A stretch of DNA of 64,000 bases, from the NCBI RefSeq assembly GCF_000803265.1, contig NW_014575403.1, positions 1 to 64,000 on the forward strand, given 5' to 3'. Shown here one piece after another: positions 38,064-46,690 of the stretch. Origin of the DNA: Ordospora colligata OC4 (lineage: Eukaryota; Microsporidia; Ordosporidae). Every line of letters starts with the position of its first letter. Position 1 is the first letter of the stretch. The notes beneath the pieces were generated by a model that was not told the DNA's origin, ran no database searches, and saw only the letters and a program-made list of their open reading frames with translations. Both the position numbers and the translations under genes were made by a program.

Positions 38064-39275
38064 ATGAGGATTGATGAGTTAAAGATTGATGACTTGTTAG
38101 TTAATGCATGCAAAGAAAACGGGATTGTTGAAGCGACAAAGATACAGGAGCAGGTGATACCGGTGGCGATGGGAGGAAGAGACGTTGTGGCTATATCGCA
38201 GACAGGGAGTGGAAAGACTCTTGCATTTATTCTGCCGATTGTTTCATGCTTACTGTCCAGAGATCGTTCGTTTTACTGCTTAATAATTGCGCCAACAAGG
38301 GAATTGTCTTCACAGATAGTTGAGTGTCTTGGAATGTTCAAGTCCACTGGCTTGAGAACGTGTCTTTTGGTTGGAGGAGTGAGCTTTGGGGTACAGACAA
38401 GTATGCTTGCAAAGCATCCACACATTGTTGTTGGAACGCCTGGAAGAATAGCAGAGCATATTCTGAAGACCAAGTCATTTAAGATAGACAGAGTGCGGAA
38501 GGTTGTGCTTGATGAGGCGGATAGGTTTTTTGAGCAAGATTTTGGCAGTGATTTGGACACGATTTTTGGAAGTCTCCGAAGTAAACGACAGACACTTCTG
38601 TTTACTGCAACAATGCCTGATAAAGTGTGTGAGCTATCGAAGTCGATTTTAGTGAATCCAAAAACCATTAAGGTTGTGGAAGGATATGAGACTGTTGAGA
38701 CGCTGAAGGAGTATTATGTGTTTGTGCCAATGAATTGGAAAAATTCGAGTCTTGTTGAGATGCTTGGAATGCATCCTGGGGAGGCAGCAATTGTATTCGT
38801 TTCAATGTGTGTGTCTGCGCAGATTGTATGCTTGGCATTGAATAGACTTGGGATTCATTCAGAAGCATTGCATGGAGGGCTTGAGCAAGAGAAGCGGGAT
38901 ATGGTTGTAAACAAGTTCAAGAGGAATGAGTTTGATGTTCTTGTATGCACTGATGTGGGAAGCCGAGGACTGGATATATGCCATGTAGGTCTTGTAATAA
39001 ACTTTGATGTTCCAAAGAATGGGAAGGACTATATACACCGAGTAGGACGAACAGCAAGAGCTGGTAAGTGTGGAACAGCAGTTACTTTTGTGACTCAGTA
39101 TGATGTTGAACAAATACAGAGGATAGAGTTCGCATTGGGAAAGAAGCTTGAAGGGCTTGAAGTATCTAGGTGCTCTGATTCTGATAATAGGATGGTTGAG
39201 GAGGCAGTGGAAGCAGCGAAGGACGACCTGAAACAAATAACAAAGTCAAAAAACAGATACAGGAAGAAAGCATAA
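38064..39275 (+). CDS. RRP3: DEAD-box RNA helicase Rrp3 (DDX47)
   Basis: 403 residues, nearly only the helicase core. Motif Q around TKIQEQ, motif I SQTGSGKT (45-52), DEAD (150-153), motif III as TAT, and HRVGRTAR near the end. The linker YETVETLKEYYVFVPMNWKNSSLV matches Rrp3/DDX47 (YQTVExLQQYYxFIP). Rrp3 acts in 35S pre-rRNA cleavage for 18S production. The frame opens with GTG; ATG is one codon later. No C-run at the start. Dbp8 is the closest alternative. Confidence 0.85.
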   Translation: MRIDELKIDDLLVNACKENGIVEATKIQEQVIPVAMGGRDVVAISQTGSGKTLAFILPIVSCLLSRDRSFYCLIIAPTRELSSQIVECLGMFKSTGLRTCLLVGGVSFGVQTSMLAKHPHIVVGTPGRIAEHILKTKSFKIDRVRKVVLDEADRFFEQDFGSDLDTIFGSLRSKRQTLLFTATMPDKVCELSKSILVNPKTIKVVEGYETVETLKEYYVFVPMNWKNSSLVEMLGMHPGEAAIVFVSMCVSAQIVCLALNRLGIHSEALHGGLEQEKRDMVVNKFKRNEFDVLVCTDVGSRGLDICHVGLVINFDVPKNGKDYIHRVGRTARAGKCGTAVTFVTQYDVEQIQRIEFALGKKLEGLEVSRCSDSDNRMVEEAVEAAKDDLKQITKSKNRYRKKA

Positions 39276-39514
39276 ATAGGGCGCCTAATAAAAGTGCTAT
39301 TGAGTTAATAAATATTATTGGATTATGCCTAGTGAGTGTGAGTTTATTGAGATTTGAATGATGTATAGATGTGTAAATGTGCTATTTATGATAAAATTGG
39401 TTTTTCCTGTATGTTACAACTTAAAACAGAGTTTCTGAATTTGTGTCATGAATTGATGTTTGTATTAGATTGGCTGCAATAGAAAGTATTTTAAGTGATT
39501 GGAAACACAATAGA

Positions 39515-41395
39515 ATGGCTTCTGCAGAAAAAGACAATGAAGCGGAGAAGGAAGAGAATGCAGAAGTGAGCCCTGATGATAAAGAAAACAAGACGGATGA
39601 AAATAATAAACAGGAGAATGTAGAGGAAACGGGCCGTGATGATAAGAAGGAAGAAATGATCAATGATATCATAGCAAGTAGTTCGATCGATATACCAACG
39701 GATGAGAACCAGATGGCATTTACAAAGGAAAAGATTATTCAAGAGGAGCAATTTTCACTGATGAACATGGACAAATACTTGCATCAAAAGTACAGCACGG
39801 TTGCTGAGATTATCCGGTTAATTCTAGAAATACTGATAGTTACGATACTGCTTATGGGATTTCCTGTTGGATTTACACTGATAATGAATGGATGGGATGT
39901 AATGCCAGTTATGCTTGAGGTTGTGAAAGCTGAGGGCGAAGGGAAGGTGTATATGTTCATGAGGGTTAATTTCCTTGCACTGGTGTGCTATGTGATATTT
40001 GTGTGTGTTTCGTCAGTTGCAAATAATATCATATATATAATGGTTGACTTTCTGAAGTTCATTAATGTTGAACCTAGCGAGACCGTTATAGAAGGGGTAC
40101 AGATAATCAACTCTACGTCCTGGTGTTGGAAGCAGTCTTTTATTGCGCTCTTTGTGTTTTTGGCGATGTCGTACTTTTCTCCGACATACAAGTTCAAGGA
40201 AAGCGACGTGACCTACTGGTACATCTTTATTACATCGATGCTTATGTACTCGATCTTCATGACGATAATTCTAGTTGAGAAGGCAATAATGTGTTTTTTT
40301 ATTTCAGAGATCCGAATGAAAGAGTATAGAAATAGAATATGGGAGATAAACTACAAAACTTTTGTTTTTAAGAAGCTTGCAGCAATATCTGAGGCTGATC
40401 CTGCTGATAGAAAGGAGATAGCTGATGAGATGCAGCCTGACATTGACCAGGGGTTCTATCTTAAGTACAATGACCTAAAGTTGAATTCAGTAGAGGCAGC
40501 AGAGACAGTTGCGAAGTCTATATTTGGGTTTTTAGAGATTCACGAGCTTCCATATGAAAAACTAAAGACATTTTTTGAGGGAAACTTCGATGAGGTTTAT
40601 CTGTACCTATCTGATAGGCAAGAGATTCTTGAGTTGGATAATCCACCGATTATATTTGAGGATCTTAAAACCAGAGCAGAGGCGCTTTATTATGAAAGAG
40701 TAAACATCTCGAAGACTCTGCAATCGAAGGACAATGTGATCAACAAGCTTGACATAATACTTGTATTTATAGCAGGATATATTGGTGCGATTACTGTGAT
40801 GATGATTTTAGGGATAGATTATACAGAACTGCTTGCAGCAATAGTGCCTTCGCTAATGGCGTTTAGTTGGATATTTTCGGACTCAATCAAGGATTTATAC
40901 AACTGCTTTGTGTTTCTGCTTGTGAGCCATCCGTATGACTATGGAGATTGGGTGGTGATTGATGGACAAGAGCTTTATGTGTCATCTGTTGATCTGATGT
41001 CATCGGCGTTTGTTGCAGTGAATGGAAGATTGGTTTACATACCCACAACAATTTTATTCGATGCAAAGATACATAACATAAGAAGATCAGGCAAGCAGTT
41101 TGATGAAGTTGCAATACTTGTCGAGAAGACTACGCCGCTTGAGAAAGCACAGAGTCTGAGAGACAGTGTTGGGAAGCTGCTTTTAGAAAACAGTAAGTCG
41201 TTCTCTGGAGAAATATACATCAAGAGGATTGAGGTTATTATGGAGAATGTGAAGATTACTTTTGCAATACAACACCAGTCGAACTTCCAAGACATTAAGA
41301 AGACGCAGGAGAGGCGTGACGAGTTGATGAACATGTTTGAAAAGGAGATGAATGAACAAGGAATCAAGCATTTCAATTCGTATATATTTACCTAG
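39515..41395 (+). CDS. MscS-type mechanosensitive ion channel (fungal/plant type)
   Basis: 626 residues. Acidic N-terminal domain (~1-70), about five or six membrane segments, a cytosolic insert in the middle, then the MscS pore helix and beta domain: IKDLYNCFVFLLVSHPYDYGDWVVIDG, GRLVYIPTTILF and IHNIRR. The layout with KSIFGFL...LSDRQEILELD...SKTLQSKDNVINKLD before the pore follows fungal Msy1/Msy2, where this insert is an EF-hand; here the loop lacks a full set of Ca-binding acids. Likely an osmotic safety valve in an internal or plasma membrane. The frame opens with TTG at 39470; the first ATG is 39515. Confidence 0.85.
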   Translation: MASAEKDNEAEKEENAEVSPDDKENKTDENNKQENVEETGRDDKKEEMINDIIASSSIDIPTDENQMAFTKEKIIQEEQFSLMNMDKYLHQKYSTVAEIIRLILEILIVTILLMGFPVGFTLIMNGWDVMPVMLEVVKAEGEGKVYMFMRVNFLALVCYVIFVCVSSVANNIIYIMVDFLKFINVEPSETVIEGVQIINSTSWCWKQSFIALFVFLAMSYFSPTYKFKESDVTYWYIFITSMLMYSIFMTIILVEKAIMCFFISEIRMKEYRNRIWEINYKTFVFKKLAAISEADPADRKEIADEMQPDIDQGFYLKYNDLKLNSVEAAETVAKSIFGFLEIHELPYEKLKTFFEGNFDEVYLYLSDRQEILELDNPPIIFEDLKTRAEALYYERVNISKTLQSKDNVINKLDIILVFIAGYIGAITVMMILGIDYTELLAAIVPSLMAFSWIFSDSIKDLYNCFVFLLVSHPYDYGDWVVIDGQELYVSSVDLMSSAFVAVNGRLVYIPTTILFDAKIHNIRRSGKQFDEVAILVEKTTPLEKAQSLRDSVGKLLLENSKSFSGEIYIKRIEVIMENVKITFAIQHQSNFQDIKKTQERRDELMNMFEKEMNEQGIKHFNSYIFT

Positions 41396-41453
41396 TATAG
41401 CAGTATATAGCACAGTATGCCTAGATTAGAAAGTAATAGATGTATAGAGTACA

Positions 41454-41564
41454 GTTTAATGAATAAATGTAAATAACAAATGAATATGTGTAGTTTAATG
41501 AATATGTGTAGTTTAATGAATATGTGTAGTTTAATGAATAAATGTAAATAACAAATGAATATGG
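41454..41564 (+). repeat. Compound tandem repeat, units of 39 and 18 bp
   Basis: An 18-bp unit GTTTAATGAATATGTGTA occurs at 41493-41510 and 41511-41528. It is flanked by a longer 39-bp version at 41454-41492 and a nearly complete second copy at 41529-41564; the long form equals the short one with 21 extra bases after GTTTAATGAAT. The copies are nearly identical, so the array is recent. It ends about 30 bp before tRNA-Pro. Confidence 0.9.
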
Positions 41565-41584
41565 AGCTCCATCCCAGAATTGGA

Positions 41585-41601
41585 CGCCTAGAAATTAGGC
41601 G
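41585..41601 (+). repeat. Perfect hairpin overlapping the tRNA-Pro 5' end
   Basis: CGCCTA, loop GAAAT, TAGGCG: a 6-bp perfect stem whose 3' arm includes the first four bases (GGCG) of tRNA-Pro. Confidence 0.7.
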
Positions 41602-41668
41602 CCATGGTCCAGTGGTAAGATACGTGCTTCGGGTGCATGAGACTCGAGTTCGATTCTCGATGGTGCCC
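41598..41668 (+). tRNA. tRNA-Pro (CGG)
   Basis: 71-nt cloverleaf: acceptor GGCGCCA/TGGTGCC with one G-T pair, short D-arm GTCCAGTGGTAAGAT, anticodon stem CGTGC/GCATG with loop TTCGGGT (anticodon CGG), T-loop GTTCGATTC, discriminator C as in eukaryotic tRNA-Pro. No intron. A TTTT run follows within 10 nt. Confidence 0.93.
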
Positions 41669-41784
41669 AGTGTTTTGTTGGCAACGCCATTGTTGTTTTC
41701 TAACAATTCTGATGCAGATTTGTTGCATTGTTTTGATCATTTTGTATGGATCTTGATTTATGAAAGAAAATACCCACATTGCAG

Positions 41785-42252
41785 ATGGACTTTGGATGCC
41801 ATTTGATTCCATGTGATCATGTGATTGTCAGAACACGGCACTCCTATGTATTTACCAACATACGGCCTTTCCTTCCAATGCATATACTTGTTTCTCCAAT
41901 ATCAAAGAAAGAGAGGCTGTATGACCTGAGCAGTGAGGAGACTTCGGACTTGTTCAACACTGCCCGGATTGCAATGAAGGCGCTGAGATCAATGTGTGAT
42001 GGGTTTACATTGAGTGTGCAGGATGGTCCATGTGCAGGACAATCTGTGCATCATGTGCATGTTCATATTGTCCCAAGAATCGCAAATGATCTTGAGAGGA
42101 ACGACGATATTTATGCGAAAGGTGCGCTTGACTCAGCAAGCAGACCTTCAAGAAGCTATGAAGACATGGAAAAGCAGACCAAGGAGTTTAGACAAATATT
42201 CAGGCGTTTTTTCGAGTCTGAAAACATTTACTATGAAATGGACTTTGAATAG
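41785..42252 (+). CDS. HNT2: FHIT-type diadenosine polyphosphate hydrolase
   Basis: 155 residues. HIT-family enzyme that splits Ap3A and related dinucleotides. MDFGCHLIPCDHV start, LVSPISKKERLYDL, SVQDGPCAGQSV and the histidine triad HVHVHIV (H90, H92, H94) match FHIT, followed by the FHIT-specific RNDDIY. Length as in human FHIT. The frame opens with TTG; the ATG follows ACCCACATTGCAG. Confidence 0.92.
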   Translation: MDFGCHLIPCDHVIVRTRHSYVFTNIRPFLPMHILVSPISKKERLYDLSSEETSDLFNTARIAMKALRSMCDGFTLSVQDGPCAGQSVHHVHVHIVPRIANDLERNDDIYAKGALDSASRPSRSYEDMEKQTKEFRQIFRRFFESENIYYEMDFE

Positions 42253-42325
42253 AGAATATCGCATTGTTTATAAATACTATTTTACCGTTGATGCTTTTGA
42301 TGAATAATTTTTTATCTGACCCATT

Positions 42326-43108
42326 ATGTTAGAGATCCCTGCAGGTACTAAAAGGGGGTTTTTGTATGCTAAAGATGACTTGATCTTGCAAATATTCAAA
42401 AACTGTTTGGATATTGAATTTTTGTACACAGAAGTGCATGAAGATATGAAAGTTGTGGCAGTGAAAGTTTTGGAAGAGAGTTTTCTGTGGACTGATGATG
42501 AAGATGTGGTACAGAATGCTTCATATGCATTCAAGTGCATTCATGGCAGAGAAATCGCTTATGGATCAATAAATACTCTGCCTCAGGAGGGATGGGAGGA
42601 ACTTGTTGATTGTTGGTCGTGCCATAATTGTGAGTTTAAGACTATGCTGGATCTAAAGCCAAGGCCTAGAAAAGAAGGCGTGCTTGTTTCGGACTTCTTC
42701 CTGCTCATCAACGACGTTGATCTTCCTGAATGTTGTAAAAAGAACACGGCATGCATAAGAAAGCTATTCTACAATGAAGTTATGCTTGATGGAGTATCAG
42801 ATGCCGTGATTATATACTCTTATCTAAACACTTATTTCAAAAGCAATGCTTCGCTGTTTCTTGAGGCAAATCACAAAAAGTACGAAATCAGATGCTTCTA
42901 TAAGGCAACGCTCATATCAGCAAGTGATAATTCAATTGAGAAGAAAGAATCAATTAAAGTCGGGATTAAAGAAACACACAAAAGATTCGACTCTGGCAAA
43001 AACATAAACAGTTTTTACTCAGAAGCAATATATAACATCATAATGTCAAATAAAATAGATATCAGTATGCTTGGATATTGTATATCTTTCATAATAAAAA
43101 GTAACTGA
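42326..43108 (+). CDS. UBE3D/Ipa1-like HECT_2 protein
   Basis: 260 residues. The central LPQEGWEELVDCWSCHNCEF (~86-105) is close to the WxELxDxWxCH motif of UBE3D and yeast Ipa1, which is followed, as here, by a basic stretch and a SDFFLL string. In yeast Ipa1 supports pre-mRNA 3'-end cleavage and polyadenylation; in animals UBE3D binds an E2. The motif cysteines and His are kept. CCC lies 4 nt before the ATG. The family call rests mainly on this one block. Confidence 0.6.
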   Translation: MLEIPAGTKRGFLYAKDDLILQIFKNCLDIEFLYTEVHEDMKVVAVKVLEESFLWTDDEDVVQNASYAFKCIHGREIAYGSINTLPQEGWEELVDCWSCHNCEFKTMLDLKPRPRKEGVLVSDFFLLINDVDLPECCKKNTACIRKLFYNEVMLDGVSDAVIIYSYLNTYFKSNASLFLEANHKKYEIRCFYKATLISASDNSIEKKESIKVGIKETHKRFDSGKNINSFYSEAIYNIIMSNKIDISMLGYCISFIIKSN

Positions 43109-43316
43109 ATCGATTTGTTTAATAATATAATCTATTCATGCATATTTCAGTTTATTCCATAACACAGCATAACAATCCAATTAAACATTCGCAATTAATC
43201 AGATAACATCTTAAAATCAAATATGGTTAATTAATCTACTTTGATTTCACAAAGTATGCATGCATTAATAACGCACAATCAAATGTATACCCAGCTAACC
43301 AATCATAAAAACAACT

Positions 43317-46300
43317 CTATGATTGAAGTATCTGATATCCAGTCTTATTGTGCTTCTTTTCAATCACTTTCAAAAGTTTCCTGGCTGCTTTTGAAATCTC
43401 TTTGTTAGTGCTGTCTACCACAAGTGCAAAGTACGGAGAGCTCTTGACCAGACATCTCTTGTATTCATATACTTTTTGATATAATACTTGGAGCAACTCA
43501 AGCATCATGACCACACGATCTCCTTTCATGCATCCGAGAATTAAATCATTCGTTGCCTGAATTTCATCGACATTGTGTCTCAACAGACTCCCAATACACT
43601 TTGCATATATCGCATTTGGCTCACTGCAGTAGAAATCAAACATCAATCTCACGAATTTTCCATGTTCAATCATATATTCCTTGTCCCAATAAAGATAGTT
43701 CGTTACAAATACAATCGCTTCAGAATCATTATTGCTGGCATTTTCAACCATCGCATGCATATAAGGCTTGAAAACTCTGCTACATATCGAAAATCCTGCA
43801 TTTGATATTTCAAAAAACTCCTTCCTCCTTGTTTCATACATTTTCATCAAAAGTTCAGTCATATCATTCCCAAGCTCACCTTGCTTTTCAAGACACAGCA
43901 GAATGATTCTCACAATCAACTTACTACTCAGATCCATAATATTTTGCTCGACAAACTTCTCAGCAATTTTCAAGACCTGTAAGCAAACTTCTACGCCAGG
44001 ATTGTTAATCACTTTGTGCAAAAACTCAGCGCATCCGCTTTCAACACCAGACTCATATGCTCTGATTCCTCCAAGAATAAGATGTCTGCTATCCATGTTC
44101 AGCATACAGTCTGCGATTTCCGGAAACTTCATAAGAACATCTTTTACATACATTCCCATCACTCTTCCATACTTCTCGAAAAAAACTTGTACTGAATATA
44201 CTTTCAACTCAATCATGCCTGGAACAACATAAGGAATGTATCTTAGAAGATCCTTAAAAAGGCCGTTTCTGATTACTGTGTCCATAATCCCACATCTAAA
44301 GTACACTGATGATCGCAGAATCATCTCCATAAATCCATTCTCATCAATGTAAACACATCTATCCACAACTATCTGCTCAAAAAGATCAAGTTCATCTTCA
44401 AACTTATTACTGTTGTCAACAAAGTACTCAAAACACCATTGTCTGCTTTTTTCATGTCGTCTAATAAGCTCAATTAAAATGGCCTTTGCTGCATTCCATC
44501 CAGGTATTCCTACACATTTCATCAGGTGAGGCATATATTTCTCATTCAGCAGTACTGCAACCATTTCTTTCGACCCATATTCCACAAGGATTGAGCAATA
44601 CTGAGCATATTCATTCATCTCTTCATCATCTAGATCATATTCACACATCACTTTCATAAACTCTTCAACCTCCTTGCATTTTCTACCATTTAAGACCGTG
44701 GATATTCCCTTGCTCATACACAGAGACACAAGCGCATCATACATCTTTTCTTCAAGACACTCATCAATCACCTCTTCTTTGTATGAATACAATCTTTCTA
44801 ATATACAATACACTTCATTTATAATTCCTTTCATACTTAGCACTAATTCACAGGTATCCATTGTAAGCACTTCAGAATGCACCCTTAACATCGAGTAAAA
44901 AACAGTTGATGTGTACTCAACCTTAATAATCATCCCAATCATCTGGTTCACAGACTGTGCATCTTTTGAATGATGTAAGTATCTGCATATAGAATCTAAT
45001 AACGATGCATTTCTATCTCCAGTATTCATCTTTATAATCTCATTCTTCAATTCCTCAACTATCGTAAAACTTGCTTCGGAATTTGTTTCTTTACACGTTT
45101 CTGTAAGATAATCCAAATATCTAGGTATCACATATAACCTCTCGCTAATAATAAATGGTTTTAGATCCATTCTAATCATTCTTGATGTCGCAATAATATT
45201 TTGTATCTCAATATCCCTGCTGCATTCATTCAGCAATATCAGAATTATACTACTATTCAGCTCATTCACAAACAACTTTGCATTATAGTTTGTGTATCCA
45301 AGGCACATTTTCATAATATCATGTATTTCTCGTTTAAAAATGCTTTTTGGAATGCTCATCATCACCATTGAGTGATTGCTGTCAGTCATTAATCCTCTCC
45401 ATAGCTCGGGTAGTAACATTGTCAAGTAGGCTTTATCATCACTGTTCATATACTTAGCCAACTCTATTATGCATTTACCAAAACTATTAGATAATCTCTC
45501 TATCAATCGCTTTTTATCACCTATTTCATTCAATAAATTCGCATAATCCACTATCTGTCCTTCAATTTCATTATTTACCCCCCCATAAAGACTCAAAAGC
45601 ATATTTAGCTCAAAGTCGGTATATGATCCATCACGTATATTTTCTCTCAGCATCCACTGTACATATCGCTTGCATCTCTCCATATTACTCAGAAATTCTC
45701 TACCATTTCCATCCTCATGCATTTTCTTGAAGTATTCATTTTCATCATGCGGCTTCATTTCATCTACTCCATTTAAATCATCTTGATTCACATGAATATC
45801 AAGGCTATTCAGATCGCAATATGGCTTCAATACCTCAATAAACTCAGTACATGCTGCTTCCACATGCTTCTTGATCCTATTATACACATCAACCGCCATC
45901 TTCCATTCTCCCACATCAACAAGACACGTAACAATCTCAAAAAACTGCATCGAAAAGTCTTTTCCAGTCCTTCCTATCCCTGCATAAACATGTTCCAGAA
46001 CATCTTCACAAAACACTCGTATATCATCCTCCTTGACATAATCAAAATATCCCACAAAAAAATCAAAAAAATGCTTGTCTTTCAGACACATGTTTCCAAC
46101 AAACTGGCATGAATACACGATCTGCTGCTCAAAGTAGCTAAACTCAGTCCTACTGCTCAAGCATAAAACATGCGAGTAGTATTTCTTAAACGGCAAGAGT
46201 GCAAACATCATCTCCTTTGCATTAAATGCATCACACATGTACCTCCGAACAAGATACTCAAACAGATACTCCACTCCTTTGATACTCCCGTATCTCACCA

Positions 46301-46538
46301 GATCTCTAACAAATTTAGAAAACTTCGCATTGAATTTCTCTTCCTGCCTGCATGTCTGTCTCTGGCGATCAAAAGTAAGACTCTTAAGTGTAGTGTATTC
46401 AGTCTTTATAGGTATCAGATCAAGAATGCTTTCATCATCAAGATCTTCTGTTTCTCCAAACATTAATCGGCGTTTTACTTCTGCATGGATGGCTCTTCTA
46501 TTCATTTTCAACATTCTCAACTGATTCTTCAATGGCAT
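43317..46538 (-). CDS. UTP10: U3 snoRNP protein Utp10 (HEATR1), reduced
   Basis: 1073 residues of helical HEAT-like repeats, against about 1770 in yeast. The N-terminus fits Utp10 (LKNQLRMLKMNRRAIHAEVKRRLMF, then VRYGSIKGVEYLFEYLVRRYMCDAFNAKEMMFALLPF; Utp10 has FLVRRFxxHxxNxEDxxxxxLPYH). The C-terminal VLYQKVYEYKRCLVKSSPYFALVVDS resembles the BP28CT region. Utp10 belongs to the t-UTP complex that links rDNA transcription to 18S processing. The frame is open to 46622, but the ATG at 46538 follows TGCCCTT. Confidence 0.72.
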   Translation of the reverse strand: MPLKNQLRMLKMNRRAIHAEVKRRLMFGETEDLDDESILDLIPIKTEYTTLKSLTFDRQRQTCRQEEKFNAKFSKFVRDLVRYGSIKGVEYLFEYLVRRYMCDAFNAKEMMFALLPFKKYYSHVLCLSSRTEFSYFEQQIVYSCQFVGNMCLKDKHFFDFFVGYFDYVKEDDIRVFCEDVLEHVYAGIGRTGKDFSMQFFEIVTCLVDVGEWKMAVDVYNRIKKHVEAACTEFIEVLKPYCDLNSLDIHVNQDDLNGVDEMKPHDENEYFKKMHEDGNGREFLSNMERCKRYVQWMLRENIRDGSYTDFELNMLLSLYGGVNNEIEGQIVDYANLLNEIGDKKRLIERLSNSFGKCIIELAKYMNSDDKAYLTMLLPELWRGLMTDSNHSMVMMSIPKSIFKREIHDIMKMCLGYTNYNAKLFVNELNSSIILILLNECSRDIEIQNIIATSRMIRMDLKPFIISERLYVIPRYLDYLTETCKETNSEASFTIVEELKNEIIKMNTGDRNASLLDSICRYLHHSKDAQSVNQMIGMIIKVEYTSTVFYSMLRVHSEVLTMDTCELVLSMKGIINEVYCILERLYSYKEEVIDECLEEKMYDALVSLCMSKGISTVLNGRKCKEVEEFMKVMCEYDLDDEEMNEYAQYCSILVEYGSKEMVAVLLNEKYMPHLMKCVGIPGWNAAKAILIELIRRHEKSRQWCFEYFVDNSNKFEDELDLFEQIVVDRCVYIDENGFMEMILRSSVYFRCGIMDTVIRNGLFKDLLRYIPYVVPGMIELKVYSVQVFFEKYGRVMGMYVKDVLMKFPEIADCMLNMDSRHLILGGIRAYESGVESGCAEFLHKVINNPGVEVCLQVLKIAEKFVEQNIMDLSSKLIVRIILLCLEKQGELGNDMTELLMKMYETRRKEFFEISNAGFSICSRVFKPYMHAMVENASNNDSEAIVFVTNYLYWDKEYMIEHGKFVRLMFDFYCSEPNAIYAKCIGSLLRHNVDEIQATNDLILGCMKGDRVVMMLELLQVLYQKVYEYKRCLVKSSPYFALVVDSTNKEISKAARKLLKVIEKKHNKTGYQILQS

Positions 46539-46690
46539 AAGGGCATACAGCCAATCCAATAAAACTCTTAATCTAATGCACACCAAGTCAACTACAAGCA
46601 AAATACAATCCAAAAAGCACATCGATCAAACCAATAATTCTTTAATCACTCTTCAATTCGTACCCATATCTCATCCAAACTCCATACCGT

